NCBI RefSeq assembly: GCF_025996515.1
Contig: NZ_BLRH01000014.1
Span: 358,560 to 422,559, forward strand
Length of the DNA stretch: 64,000 bases
Origin: Rhizohabitans arisaemae
Lineage (GTDB): Bacteria > Actinomycetota > Actinomycetes > Streptosporangiales > Streptosporangiaceae
Direction of reading: 5' to 3'
The notes beneath the pieces are model-generated. The model made no database searches. It had not been told where the DNA came from and saw nothing but the letters and a program-made list of their open reading frames with translations. Both the position numbers and the translations under genes were made by a program. Shown in pieces: positions 26,509 through 34,204 of this stretch; positions within the stretch are counted from its first letter, which is position 1; each line of letters opens with the position of its first letter.

Positions 26509-26549
26509 GGAATAGCCGTTCGCGCCCCCCAGCCTCTAGGAGATTCACC

Positions 26550-26843
26550 ATGAGCCTTCGTCGTCGCATCGCGACCCTCTCCAGCGTCGCCGCCCTCGCT
26601 CTGAGCGCCGTGGCGTTCACCCCCGGCACCGCCATGGCCAGCCCCTCCAACTGCAGCTATCAGTACGGCTCGAGCTGGGTATCCGGCCTCTGCACCTCCG
26701 GCACAGGCAAGCATTTCGTGGTCGTGCGTGCGCAGCACTACACCGGGCTGATCCTGATCACCGGTCTCTGCGTGCCCATCGGCCAGACCTCGACGGCGAC
26801 GGTCAACTGGCCGATCGTCTACGTCGGCTCGTCCGCGTGCTGA
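26550..26843 (+). CDS. Small secreted four-cysteine protein
   Basis: 97 residues; ATG 26550 has AGGAG (26538-26542) 7 nt upstream. A clear signal peptide (MSLRRR, hydrophobic core, cleavage after GTAMA) leaves a mature chain of about 67 residues with four Cys (SNCSYQ, GLCTS, GLCVP, SSAC end), which suggests two disulfides. The C-terminal half is hydrophobic. I recognise no family. It has its own operator-like palindrome upstream and a terminator downstream, so it looks like an independently regulated unit within a region of gene remnants. A secreted peptide effector or bacteriocin is possible but unproven. Confidence 0.8.
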   Translation: MSLRRRIATLSSVAALALSAVAFTPGTAMASPSNCSYQYGSSWVSGLCTSGTGKHFVVVRAQHYTGLILITGLCVPIGQTSTATVNWPIVYVGSSAC

Positions 26844-26863
26844 AAGCCGGTCCGGCTGCATAA

Positions 26864-26900
26864 CCGGTGCCGCGACGCCGCACCGAACGCGCGGCACCGG
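26864..26900 (+). terminator. Hairpin after the small secreted protein gene
   Basis: 11-bp perfect stem (26864-26874 / 26890-26900, arm CCGGTGCCGCG) with a 15-nt loop, 21 bases past the stop. Confidence 0.65.
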
Positions 26901-26949
26901 GCCTGCCCTGATGCAGCAGATCGGGGGAGGACGGCTGGAGTACGACGAC

Positions 26950-26993
26950 GTCCGCAGCGGCACCTACCGCCGGGTCGGGGCGTTCGCCCGAGC
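26950..26993 (+). pseudogene. Fragment of HTTM gene 3' end, copy A
   Basis: A 44-bp stretch encoding VRSGTYRRVGAFARA differs at only 3 positions from the intact HTTM gene at 25183-25226. The sequence before it is unrelated to HTTM. It lies between the small secreted protein gene and the amidotransferase gene. Confidence 0.78.
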
Positions 26994-27320
26994 TGGCGGC
27001 GACCGTACCCGGCGCAGGGCGCGACCCCGGCCCCGTCCGTGTCGGCGAGACTCGCGAAAAGCCGTACCCTCGCTCGATCTTGATGTTCCGGCCTCCGGGC
27101 TGCGACGCATCCTGTGGCACCGAGGTGCCTCACATTCCGACACGCCTTCCGTACGGCTGAGGGCCGCTGCCCGTTGTCGCTGGTCTCCCGGCAAAGTTGT
27201 CGCATCGCCTGGGCAAGGCCGTACTTCGATGGGCGCCTGCCATGGCTCGGTGCTCAACCATGGAGACAGTGGAGTCTGGGCGCGAGAATTGGCCCGGCGC
27301 GCTCAGCGGGGGATGCTCGA
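26994..27320. other. Intergenic remnant region before the amidotransferase gene
   Basis: No gene is supported. The amidotransferase frame is open upstream to 27114, but its N-terminal Cys requirement excludes that part. GGGGGA at 27308-27313 is the likely ribosome binding site for ATG 27321. Confidence 0.4.
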
Positions 27321-28205
27321 ATGTGTCGGCTGTTCGGTTTGAGTAGTGTTCCACGCCGGTCCCGGGCCACCTTCTGGTTGCTGAACGCTCCGGACAGTCT
27401 CCGGGATCAGGGCTACCGGGACCCGGATGGGACGGGGCTCGGCTTCTTCGACCCCGATGGATCGCCGGAAGTGTGTAAGGCACCCATCGCCGCATACGCG
27501 GACCGTCGTTTCGCCGAGGAAGCCAGAGAGGTGCGCTCCACCACCTTTGTTGCTCATGTTCGGTTCGCGTCGACCGGTGGGCTGGTTGACCGGAACACTC
27601 ATCCGTTTGAGCAGGATGGCCGACTGTTCGCGCACAACGGGGTGGTTGAGGGTCTGGACCTGCTTGACGCGAAGCTCGGAGCGGAACGGACACTGGTCAA
27701 GGGCGACACCGATTCGGAGCGGGTATTCGCTTTGATCACCCAGGGGATCCGGGCGAGTGGCGGAGACGTAGGGGCCGGTATCGAGTATGCCACCCGATGG
27801 ATCGCGGCGAACTTGCCGCTGTACGCTCTCAATTTCGTTCTCATCACGCCTGACGGCCTATGGGCTCTGCGTTATCCGGATACACATGAGCTCTATCTGC
27901 TGGAGTTGACTCCGGAAGGCCGATCTGGTCCTCGGCATCTCAATCACGTCGGCACGGGAGGCCGTATTCGGATGTACTCCGATGATCTAGCCGATGTGCC
28001 GGCGTCGGTGATAGCGAGCGAACGGATGGACGACAATCCGAAATGGCGGCTGCTTGAACCCGGCGAGCTCGTACAGAGTGCTCCGGATCGTCTCCTGGTC
28101 CGGCGAATGCTCCTACCCGATCCACCGGCTCACCCATTGACGCTTGCCGACCTCCGTCCTGAAGCCGCCGCGTCACAGCGTGCCCATCCCCAGGGGTCCT
28201 CTTGA
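27321..28205 (+). CDS. Class II glutamine amidotransferase
   Basis: 294-residue Ntn-type glutaminase. The start is fixed at ATG 27321 because class II amidotransferases use an N-terminal Cys exposed by Met removal, and here the protein begins MCRLFGLSS. Other expected motifs are FVAHVRFASTG, THPFEQDGRLFAHNG (ending in the Asn-Gly of the oxyanion region) and GDTDSERVF. It resembles EgtC/YafJ-like stand-alone amidotransferases rather than a GlmS or PurF fusion, since no synthase domain follows. The ammonia acceptor is unknown. The stop overlaps the start of an HTTM fragment. Confidence 0.88.
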   Translation: MCRLFGLSSVPRRSRATFWLLNAPDSLRDQGYRDPDGTGLGFFDPDGSPEVCKAPIAAYADRRFAEEAREVRSTTFVAHVRFASTGGLVDRNTHPFEQDGRLFAHNGVVEGLDLLDAKLGAERTLVKGDTDSERVFALITQGIRASGGDVGAGIEYATRWIAANLPLYALNFVLITPDGLWALRYPDTHELYLLELTPEGRSGPRHLNHVGTGGRIRMYSDDLADVPASVIASERMDDNPKWRLLEPGELVQSAPDRLLVRRMLLPDPPAHPLTLADLRPEAAASQRAHPQGSS

Positions 28206-28285
28206 TCATGATGCACCCGTCACAGCCGGACCTGTTGTTGTCCGCAGCGGGACCTACCGCCACGTCGCCGCCTGCACACGAGCCG
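28202..28285 (+). pseudogene. Fragment of HTTM gene 3' end, copy B
   Basis: The sequence parallels the intact gene from its TGATCATGAT segment through GGACCTG and GTCCGCAGCGGCACCTACCG (25156-25205), with small insertions. It reads VVRSGTYRHVAACTRAV against FVRSGTYRRVGAFARAI. It is more diverged than copy A and begins at the end of the amidotransferase gene. Confidence 0.7.
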
Positions 28286-28344
28286 TCTGGAGCCGCCCCA
28301 GAAAGCGCCCTGACACGATGAAGTCCTTCAAGCCGCGTTCACGA

Positions 28345-28368
28345 GTGACCGACCTTCGGTCGGCTCAC
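28345..28368 (+). terminator. Hairpin downstream of HTTM fragment B
   Basis: Stem GTGA-CCGACC / GGTCGG-(C)-TCAC with a TTC loop and one bulged C. It may end transcripts from the amidotransferase gene. Confidence 0.5.
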
Positions 28369-28643
28369 ACACTTGTCAACGCGCCCTGGCAGTGTGCCGG
28401 AGGGTCCGCCAGCGCTCTTTGATCAGGGTGAATCTTCGCTCGCCAAGACAGCGTGGCGCGCGGTTGGTGCGGTTGTCTGGGCTGAGGACCTGGTTTCCTT
28501 AGGCTTGCCCGATCGGCGTGTGAATGCCGGTTTCTTGTGGTGCGAGCTCTTCTACCGGGGAGTTCCGTCTTGACAACCAACATTCCTGGCGGAGCCATCG
28601 CATCACTAGTGAGTGACCGATCGGGAAGTGGCGCCTGCCCTCT
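28369..28643. other. Region without a convincing gene
   Basis: Open frames here (for example 28373-28573, 66 codons) have no ribosome binding site or recognisable motif. Together with the HTTM fragment before it, it looks like degraded DNA. Confidence 0.4.
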
Positions 28644-29372
28644 TTAGGGAAGCAATTCCTGAAGTCCGGCGAGATGCCCGAGTTCCGACTCGATGCGCTG
28701 CCTGTCGCTGGAGGTGAGTTCCAGACCGCGCAAGTCGGCGCCCCATGGATCGGTGGGCTCGCCGAGGACCATGGCCAGGTCGATGAGGTGGCACAGGGCA
28801 ATGGCCCGCTCGACCACCGGGGCGTCCGCGCCATGCCTGCGCACCGCAGACTTGAGCGCGCGGAAAGCCTGCAGGTCATCATTTTTGAACTCGCGCAGAA
28901 TCCGGGCGTTGTCGAGCGCCCTGGCCAGGCCTGTCAGCTTCTTCGAGCCGCCATACTCCAGTTCGGCCGGCTCACCACGTTGGATGAATATGATCGAGTT
29001 CCCGGACGGATCGATCAGCGTGAACCGGGACGCACCTGGCCGGTAGCGGGTGATCCGCGGCAGGCCGGAACTCAGCACCTTGCCGTGGACCCGGCGCATC
29101 GCCGCGACCAACGCCGCGTGGTATGGCGCCACGGCGTCGACCATGACCAGGCAGCCTCCGGACTCCTCCCGGGCCGGATCCAGCCCTTTGGGCGCAGGGC
29201 CGAAGTGCAGTTGGAATCCGCTCCATTGCAGCGCCAGATAGACATAGGGCTTGCTCTGCTTGTAGGTCGCCTTGAACCCCAACGCCTCATAGAACGCCAA
29301 GGTCTCCTCCACCGACGCGCAGGGCATCAACGGCACCGTCGTCTCGTTCGGCCGAACCGCGATCTCACTCAC
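28644..29372 (-). CDS. VOC family (glyoxalase/bleomycin-resistance-like) protein
   Basis: 242 residues from GTG 29372 (VSEIAVRPNETTVPLMPCAS), which has a GGAAGGTGG purine tract upstream; longer readings add an implausible N-terminus. The beta-alpha-beta-beta-beta fold signature is visible: PLMPCASVEETLAFYEALGF, then ALQWSGFQLHFG, then SRFTLIDPSGNSIIFIQRG. After about residue 135 a helical extension of roughly 100 residues follows (LARALDNARILREFKNDD), longer than a plain VOC protein. Substrate is unknown; many such proteins are resistance or dioxygenase relatives. It is the only minus-strand gene in this stretch. Confidence 0.83.
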   Translation of the reverse strand: MSEIAVRPNETTVPLMPCASVEETLAFYEALGFKATYKQSKPYVYLALQWSGFQLHFGPAPKGLDPAREESGGCLVMVDAVAPYHAALVAAMRRVHGKVLSSGLPRITRYRPGASRFTLIDPSGNSIIFIQRGEPAELEYGGSKKLTGLARALDNARILREFKNDDLQAFRALKSAVRRHGADAPVVERAIALCHLIDLAMVLGEPTDPWGADLRGLELTSSDRQRIESELGHLAGLQELLP

Positions 29373-29952
29373 GTCATTCCACCTTCCAGGTCGTCCGACG
29401 ATGCTTGCACCATGCAGCGAACCTCGCATATGGATCGTTCCAATCAGGGTAGGGATGCAGGTTGGTGCCAGCGGGCATCCGTGATGCCTGTTCGAGCTGC
29501 AGGGCGTGTGAATCCGATGGGAGCTCACCTCAGTGCACCTGAACACCTCTTGCTCCATCTCGGGCATCCGATCGTCAAGACCTTGATCGAACGTTCTCCG
29601 GGCAGATGGTTTTCGTCACCTCGCCGGAGTGCAAGTACGCCGATGCTCGTGCCGAGGAGATCGCGCTGCGGAGCCGTACCAGTGACTTGGGTGGATATCC
29701 AGCGGATGGAAGCAACTTAAGGGGCGGATTTGGTGCGGGGGCTTGTTATAGAGGCAGCTCATGATGGGCTTCCGATGGAAATATTGAAATGGCTGATTTT
29801 GTGTGTCCTTCGTCATGATAATCAGGTATTTATCGGCGGTTAGTCTGATTTGGTGGGTATTGCGCTGTCGTTTTGGTAAGTGATTTGTTGGCGCCTCAAA
29901 CGGGCCGGGAATTGTCGGTGGCGGGTGGCAGGGTTGGGGTGTGGAGGTTCGG
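29373..29952. other. Intergenic region before the DUF222/HNH gene
   Basis: It holds the RHS fragment at 29540-29697. The remainder (29700-29900) is AT-richer (for example around 29770-29830) and shows no gene. GGAGG at 29943-29947 precedes the next start. Confidence 0.45.
29540..29697 (+). pseudogene. RHS YD-repeat gene fragment 2
   Basis: Nucleotides parallel the intact RHS gene at about 18984-19135: CTCGGGC-TCCGATC, then CCTTGATCGA, TTCGTCACCTCGC-GGAGT and GAGCCGTACCA, all in the same order with short indels. The same RHS segment also gave fragment 1 at 26102. The frame is broken. Confidence 0.68.
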
Positions 29953-32900
29953 GTGACGCAGCGTGTTCCCGCCGGGCTGGCGCAGATGCCGCCCGGGCCC
30001 GAGCTTGCGCTGGCGCTGTCGCGGATCGACGAGGCCACGGTGTCGGCGGCGGACGCGGTCGAGGTGCTGAAGGCCTGGCACCGGCAGCGCGCCCACGACG
30101 AGGCCCGCTTCATGGCGGTGACGGTGGAGGTCGGGCTGCGTTCCCCCGGCCCGGATTCGCGGGTGTGCCGGATGGAGGCCCCGGACGAGTTCTCCGCCGA
30201 CGAGCTTCGCCCGGCGCTGGCCTGGTCCCGCAGCCGGGCGGCCTCCCGCCTTTCCGAGGCGTGGGATCTGATGTCGCGGTTGCCCGTGGTGCACGCGGCG
30301 CTGCAGCGGGGTGTGATCGACGAGGTGAAAGCACGGGCGTTCGCCTCCTGGACGCGGGGGCTGACCGTCGATCAGGCCCGGTCGGTGTGCGGGCGGCTGC
30401 TGGCGGTGGCCGGGGTGCTGACGGTGGGCGAGCTGATCGAGGCGATCAGGTGGGCGGCGCTGGCGATCGATTCGGAGTGGGCGGAGCGCCGGTGCGCGGC
30501 GGCGGTGCGGGAGCGCCGGGTGGTGGGGTCGCGCAACCCGGACGGGACGGCGAACCTTTCGGGGCTGGACCAGCCGCTGGAGCGGGTGGCCGCCGCCTGC
30601 AACCGGGTGGACGCGCTGGCACGCCGGTCCAAGGCGGCCGGGGACCGCCGGTTGACTCAGCACATCCGCTCCGAGTTGTTCCTGGGCCTTTTGGACGGCG
30701 GTTTCCAGGGTTGGACCGATGAGGAGATCGTCGCATTCCTGGTAGCCGAGTCCCAGGCGGCTCAAGCGGGAACACAGGACGGCTCCACACCAACGTCCCC
30801 ACCCCGACAGGCGGATACGCCGATTTGCGGAGAAGAGCCACGGCGAAGTGTCGATGCCGACGGGTTTGATCGATCGGGAGTCCTCGCCGGTGGGGCGCCT
30901 CTGGATCCAGGAAGATCAGCTGATCTGAAGGCGTCTGAAGTCACGCTCGATTCGAGTGGGCAGATTGCTTCCGCCCTGGCTGACGGGCTCGACGGTGGTA
31001 CGGGCGCTGCCCAGCACAACCGTTGTGCAGTGGTTGCTCGGAAGACTCGCTCGACCGATCCCGATGTTGCCCCGGGGCGGTGTGACGACGCGGGGTCACC
31101 GGTGGGAGTGCAACGATCCTCCGGATCGAAAGGGTGGGTCCCATCGGACTTTGCCGGCGAGTTCGACGATGGTACGGGCGGAGCCCAGGCTGATCGTCGT
31201 GCCGTGGTTGCAGCGCAGGCTCGTTCGGCGGGTCGTGGTGGTGTCGCGGGACGGTGCGGCAGCTCGACAACGCCGGTAGGGGTGCGGCGCCCAGCCGGTC
31301 GCCGTACGGACACGGACTTGGGAACACCTATGGCTGGTCCTATCGAGTCGGCCGTCGCAGTTCCGGACGTCTCATCCCCGCTCGGTGGTGGAGGTCGGCA
31401 CCACATGCCCATGGAAACATCGACCGGCCCAGGTGTGGCTCGTTCGGTGGGTGCGACCGCAGAGTTGCCGACGGTTCCCGGCTGGGCCGGCGAGGGGTAC
31501 GACGTCGACATTGGCACCGCTATCGGTGATCGGTATGGAGTTGGTCGGCTCCGCGTCGGCGACGAGGTGGTCAACACTCGAGACGTCGCTCCGCCACCCC
31601 ACAAGGTGGGCGGTTCGGCCGACGCTGTCCGGGCAGATCTGGACGCCGCCGCTACAGTCGGTCCGCAGTTGATCGAGGACGCCTGGAGCGTCGGCGATGA
31701 AACCGGGAGTCCGCAGCGGTGGGCTGCGGGTGAGCTGAGAGTCGAGGCGACCACGCTGCTCGGCTTGGACGAGCATCCAGGTGAGCTGGCCGGGTGGGGT
31801 CCTGTCCCTTCCGGGCAGGCCCGCCGGATCGCTCTCCGCCAAGGCAAGGCGGTCTGGCGCTGGGTGCTGACTGACGACGAGGGCCGCCTGGTCGACTGCG
31901 GGGTCACCCGTCACCGCCCCGTGGTCGGTGGGGAACCCGGCACCACGCCCGCCGTCAAGGTCAGGGCCGAGATCACGGGGAGGGTTGGCAGCGCCAGCCA
32001 AGACTTGATCAACGCCGTGCCCGCGACGGACATCGGGACGTCCGCAACCAAAGCTGTGTCCCTTCCCGGAGATACCGCATCCTTCCCTGGAGAGGATGGG
32101 CGAGTCGGACCCGGGAGCGGAAACATGACCTCGACCGGCACCGCTACCGGGATGCGAACGAAGATCGCTACCTCGATCGCGGATCCGGTTCGGAACTCAG
32201 CCCGACTCGGCACAAAGATCGTGAATACTCCTGTCAGGGCCCGAGGCGTCGTCGAGGTTCAGATCACCGCGTCCGACCTGCCCCGGCTCAGCGGCTTGCC
32301 CGGGCTGCCGATCGGCTGGCGGAGGATCCTCGACGAAATCACCCAAAGAGCCGTCGCCCACGAACAGTTCCATTGGGACATTTCGGATCTCGGCGACCAG
32401 GATCCCAAACACCGCTGGGCCGATGCAGACGTCGGAAGTAGTGACTCTACCCAGACCGTCGCCTGCGTCGACGAAACCGGAAGCGGCCATGGGGCAGGTC
32501 GGCGACTTAAGCCCCAAACCGGCCGCAGTTCGGTGGATCCGCACTGCGCGCCCGACCTTGGGAGCCTCGGCTCATCAGACCATGGCGTTGATCTCGGCCG
32601 CAGACTCCCCGGCTCTGCGCTTCGCCGTTTCGTGCAGGTGCGTGACCGGGTATGCACCGCGCCCGGCTGCCAGGTCCCGGCAGCACACACCGACCAGGAC
32701 CACATCGAGGAATGGAGTATGGGCGGGCCGACCGTCGCCACCAACCTGCACAGCGTCTGCCGCCACGACCACCGCCTCCGCCACGAAGGCGGCTGGCAGA
32801 TCACTAGGACCCCGGCCGGTACCGTCGTCTGGATCACGCGCCTGGGCCAGGTCTGCCCGGTTCCTCCATCGCCGACATCGATCCCGCTCCCCGAACCGGC

Positions 32901-33060
32901 ACCCCGCAGGACGATCCTGCCGGACTACCCGATCCAGGATGACGACACCCCGACCTTCACTGCCGCCGAGGCGCATTTCGGCTCCGCAGCTTTCGGAGTG
33001 TGGCGGCTCACCTCACTGGATGAGGCAGACCTTGACGAGTCAGAAATGCCGCCCTTCTAA
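29953..33060 (+). CDS. DUF222 / HNH endonuclease domain protein (13E12-type), unusually long
   Basis: About 1035 residues from GTG 29953, which has GGAGG 5 nt upstream; GTG 29941 is an alternative. The N-terminal DUF222 region (about 1-280) has the family pattern LSRIDEATVSAADAVEVLKAW and RLPVVHAALQRGVIDEVKARA. A Gly/Asp-rich, probably disordered centre (about 280-560) contains an imperfect internal duplication. The family core returns at EATTLLGLDEHPGELAGWGP. The C-terminal HNH nuclease shows CTAPGC, HTDQDHIEEWS and NLHSVCRHDHRLRHEGGW (positions 32650-32810). The usual family length is about 400-700 residues. Such genes are numerous in actinomycetes and thought to be mobile; no transposon ends were seen. 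Confidence 0.85.
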   Translation: MTQRVPAGLAQMPPGPELALALSRIDEATVSAADAVEVLKAWHRQRAHDEARFMAVTVEVGLRSPGPDSRVCRMEAPDEFSADELRPALAWSRSRAASRLSEAWDLMSRLPVVHAALQRGVIDEVKARAFASWTRGLTVDQARSVCGRLLAVAGVLTVGELIEAIRWAALAIDSEWAERRCAAAVRERRVVGSRNPDGTANLSGLDQPLERVAAACNRVDALARRSKAAGDRRLTQHIRSELFLGLLDGGFQGWTDEEIVAFLVAESQAAQAGTQDGSTPTSPPRQADTPICGEEPRRSVDADGFDRSGVLAGGAPLDPGRSADLKASEVTLDSSGQIASALADGLDGGTGAAQHNRCAVVARKTRSTDPDVAPGRCDDAGSPVGVQRSSGSKGWVPSDFAGEFDDGTGGAQADRRAVVAAQARSAGRGGVAGRCGSSTTPVGVRRPAGRRTDTDLGTPMAGPIESAVAVPDVSSPLGGGGRHHMPMETSTGPGVARSVGATAELPTVPGWAGEGYDVDIGTAIGDRYGVGRLRVGDEVVNTRDVAPPPHKVGGSADAVRADLDAAATVGPQLIEDAWSVGDETGSPQRWAAGELRVEATTLLGLDEHPGELAGWGPVPSGQARRIALRQGKAVWRWVLTDDEGRLVDCGVTRHRPVVGGEPGTTPAVKVRAEITGRVGSASQDLINAVPATDIGTSATKAVSLPGDTASFPGEDGRVGPGSGNMTSTGTATGMRTKIATSIADPVRNSARLGTKIVNTPVRARGVVEVQITASDLPRLSGLPGLPIGWRRILDEITQRAVAHEQFHWDISDLGDQDPKHRWADADVGSSDSTQTVACVDETGSGHGAGRRLKPQTGRSSVDPHCAPDLGSLGSSDHGVDLGRRLPGSALRRFVQVRDRVCTAPGCQVPAAHTDQDHIEEWSMGGPTVATNLHSVCRHDHRLRHEGGWQITRTPAGTVVWITRLGQVCPVPPSPTSIPLPEPAPRRTILPDYPIQDDDTPTFTAAEAHFGSAAFGVWRLTSLDEADLDESEMPPF
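30987..31300 (+). repeat. Imperfect tandem duplication inside the DUF222/HNH gene
   Basis: Two blocks of about 120 bp (near 30990-31110 and 31167-31287) encode LDGGTGAAQHNRCAVVARK... and FDDGTGGAQADRRAVVAAQ..., each followed by a GR-CD/GS-PVGV-R pattern. Identity is moderate, so the duplication is not recent. Confidence 0.6.
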
Positions 33061-33535
33061 CCAACATTTCCCGGCGGTTGCTGTCGGCGGCGCTCGAAAC
33101 CACTCGATAGGCCGGATACGCGGATGCCGCTCTGGGTCCTGGAGACCAAGGTGGTGTCCCCCAGAGTGGCGATTCACGTCGGTGACGGTCGGCCACCGCA
33201 CCGACGGCTAAACCAGCTCGGCTGGCACGACGGCTCGGCTCGCGAGACGGACGAGGACACCGATCTTTCCGAATCCCAGCACACCGTGGGACGCGACCGA
33301 GTCCAATGACCGTGCCCGCCGTCGCTACGAGGCCGGCAACCGGTTCGCCGACGGCACAGTCGTGGAAGATCGGGCGGGTGGCGTCGCCCCAAGGAACCTC
33401 CGCTAGCCTTGCTCGCTCACCTGATCATGGTGCGGCGAACGGCATCGGGGCAGAAGACATCGAGTTCCGTAGCGCGAAGGATCAGACTTCTACCGAGCAC
33501 ACGGATTACTTTGTAAAGCCGCTAAGGCCCCCGGG
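33061..33535. other. Region without a convincing gene between convergent genes
   Basis: Short open frames only (up to about 80 codons), none with a ribosome binding site or a recognisable motif. No terminator hairpin could be assigned with confidence. Confidence 0.4.
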
Positions 33536-34204
33536 TCAGGGTCCGAGGTAGGCGAGTACGGCGGCCACTCTGCGGTGGACGTCGGCGCTGGTTTCCAGGC
33601 CGAGTTTGGTGAAGATGGAGTTGACGTTCTTCTCGACCGAAGACACCGACAGGTGGAGCGCGCGGGCGATTCCGCCGTTGGAGCGGCCGTGGGCCATTTC
33701 TCGGAGGACGTCGCGTTCCCGCGGTGTGAGGGATTCGGGGTCTCCCCGTACATCGTGCCGGGCCAGCAGTCCTTCGACGACTTTCGGGTCGATGACGGAG
33801 CCGCCGGTGGCGACGGCTCTGATGGCGCCGAGGAGTTCGTCGAGGTCGCCCACCCGGTCTTTCAAGAGGTAGGCGAAGCCTTCGGTGCCGTGTTTGAACA
33901 ACTCGAAGGCGAAGAGCGCGTCGGAGTACTGCGACAGGACGACGATCCCGACACCGGGGTGTTCGGCGTGGATGCGGTGGGCGGCGTCGATGCCTTCGAA
34001 ACCTGGTCGCCAGTCGCCGCCGGGCATGCGAATGTCGGTGAGGACCACGTCGGGGTTGAGCCGGCGGACCGCGTCGATCAGTTCGTCCGCGTTGCCGACG
34101 GCGCCGATCACGACCACTTCCCCGGAGGTCTCCAAGAGTCCTCGGGTGCCTTCGCGTACCAGGTAGTGGTCGTCGGCGACGACTGTGCGCAGCGGTTCAG
34201 GCAT
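33536..34204 (-). CDS. NarL/LuxR-type response regulator
   Basis: 222 residues: an N-terminal receiver domain (acidic pocket D11-D12, phospho-acceptor Asp57 in VVLTDIRMP, Lys in YLLKDRV) and a C-terminal LuxR helix-turn-helix (LTPRERDVLREMAHGRSNGGIARALHLSVSSVEKN). The receiver carries a small insertion after DIRMP (GGDWRPGFEG) common in this subfamily. Its ATG overlaps the end of the kinase gene by 8 bp, so the two are co-translated. It is expected to be phosphorylated by that kinase and to regulate transcription. The regulon is unknown. Confidence 0.95.
   Translation of the reverse strand: MPEPLRTVVADDHYLVREGTRGLLETSGEVVVIGAVGNADELIDAVRRLNPDVVLTDIRMPGGDWRPGFEGIDAAHRIHAEHPGVGIVVLSQYSDALFAFELFKHGTEGFAYLLKDRVGDLDELLGAIRAVATGGSVIDPKVVEGLLARHDVRGDPESLTPRERDVLREMAHGRSNGGIARALHLSVSSVEKNVNSIFTKLGLETSADVHRRVAAVLAYLGP

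Noticed and set aside
28373..28573. 66-codon frame between HTTM fragment B and the VOC gene
   Set aside because: No ribosome binding site and no family resemblance; the area looks degraded.
33061..33535. Short frames after the DUF222/HNH gene
   Set aside because: None has a start signal or recognisable motif. A weak resemblance of CCAACATT-C-GGCGG here to 28579 is too short to call a repeat element.
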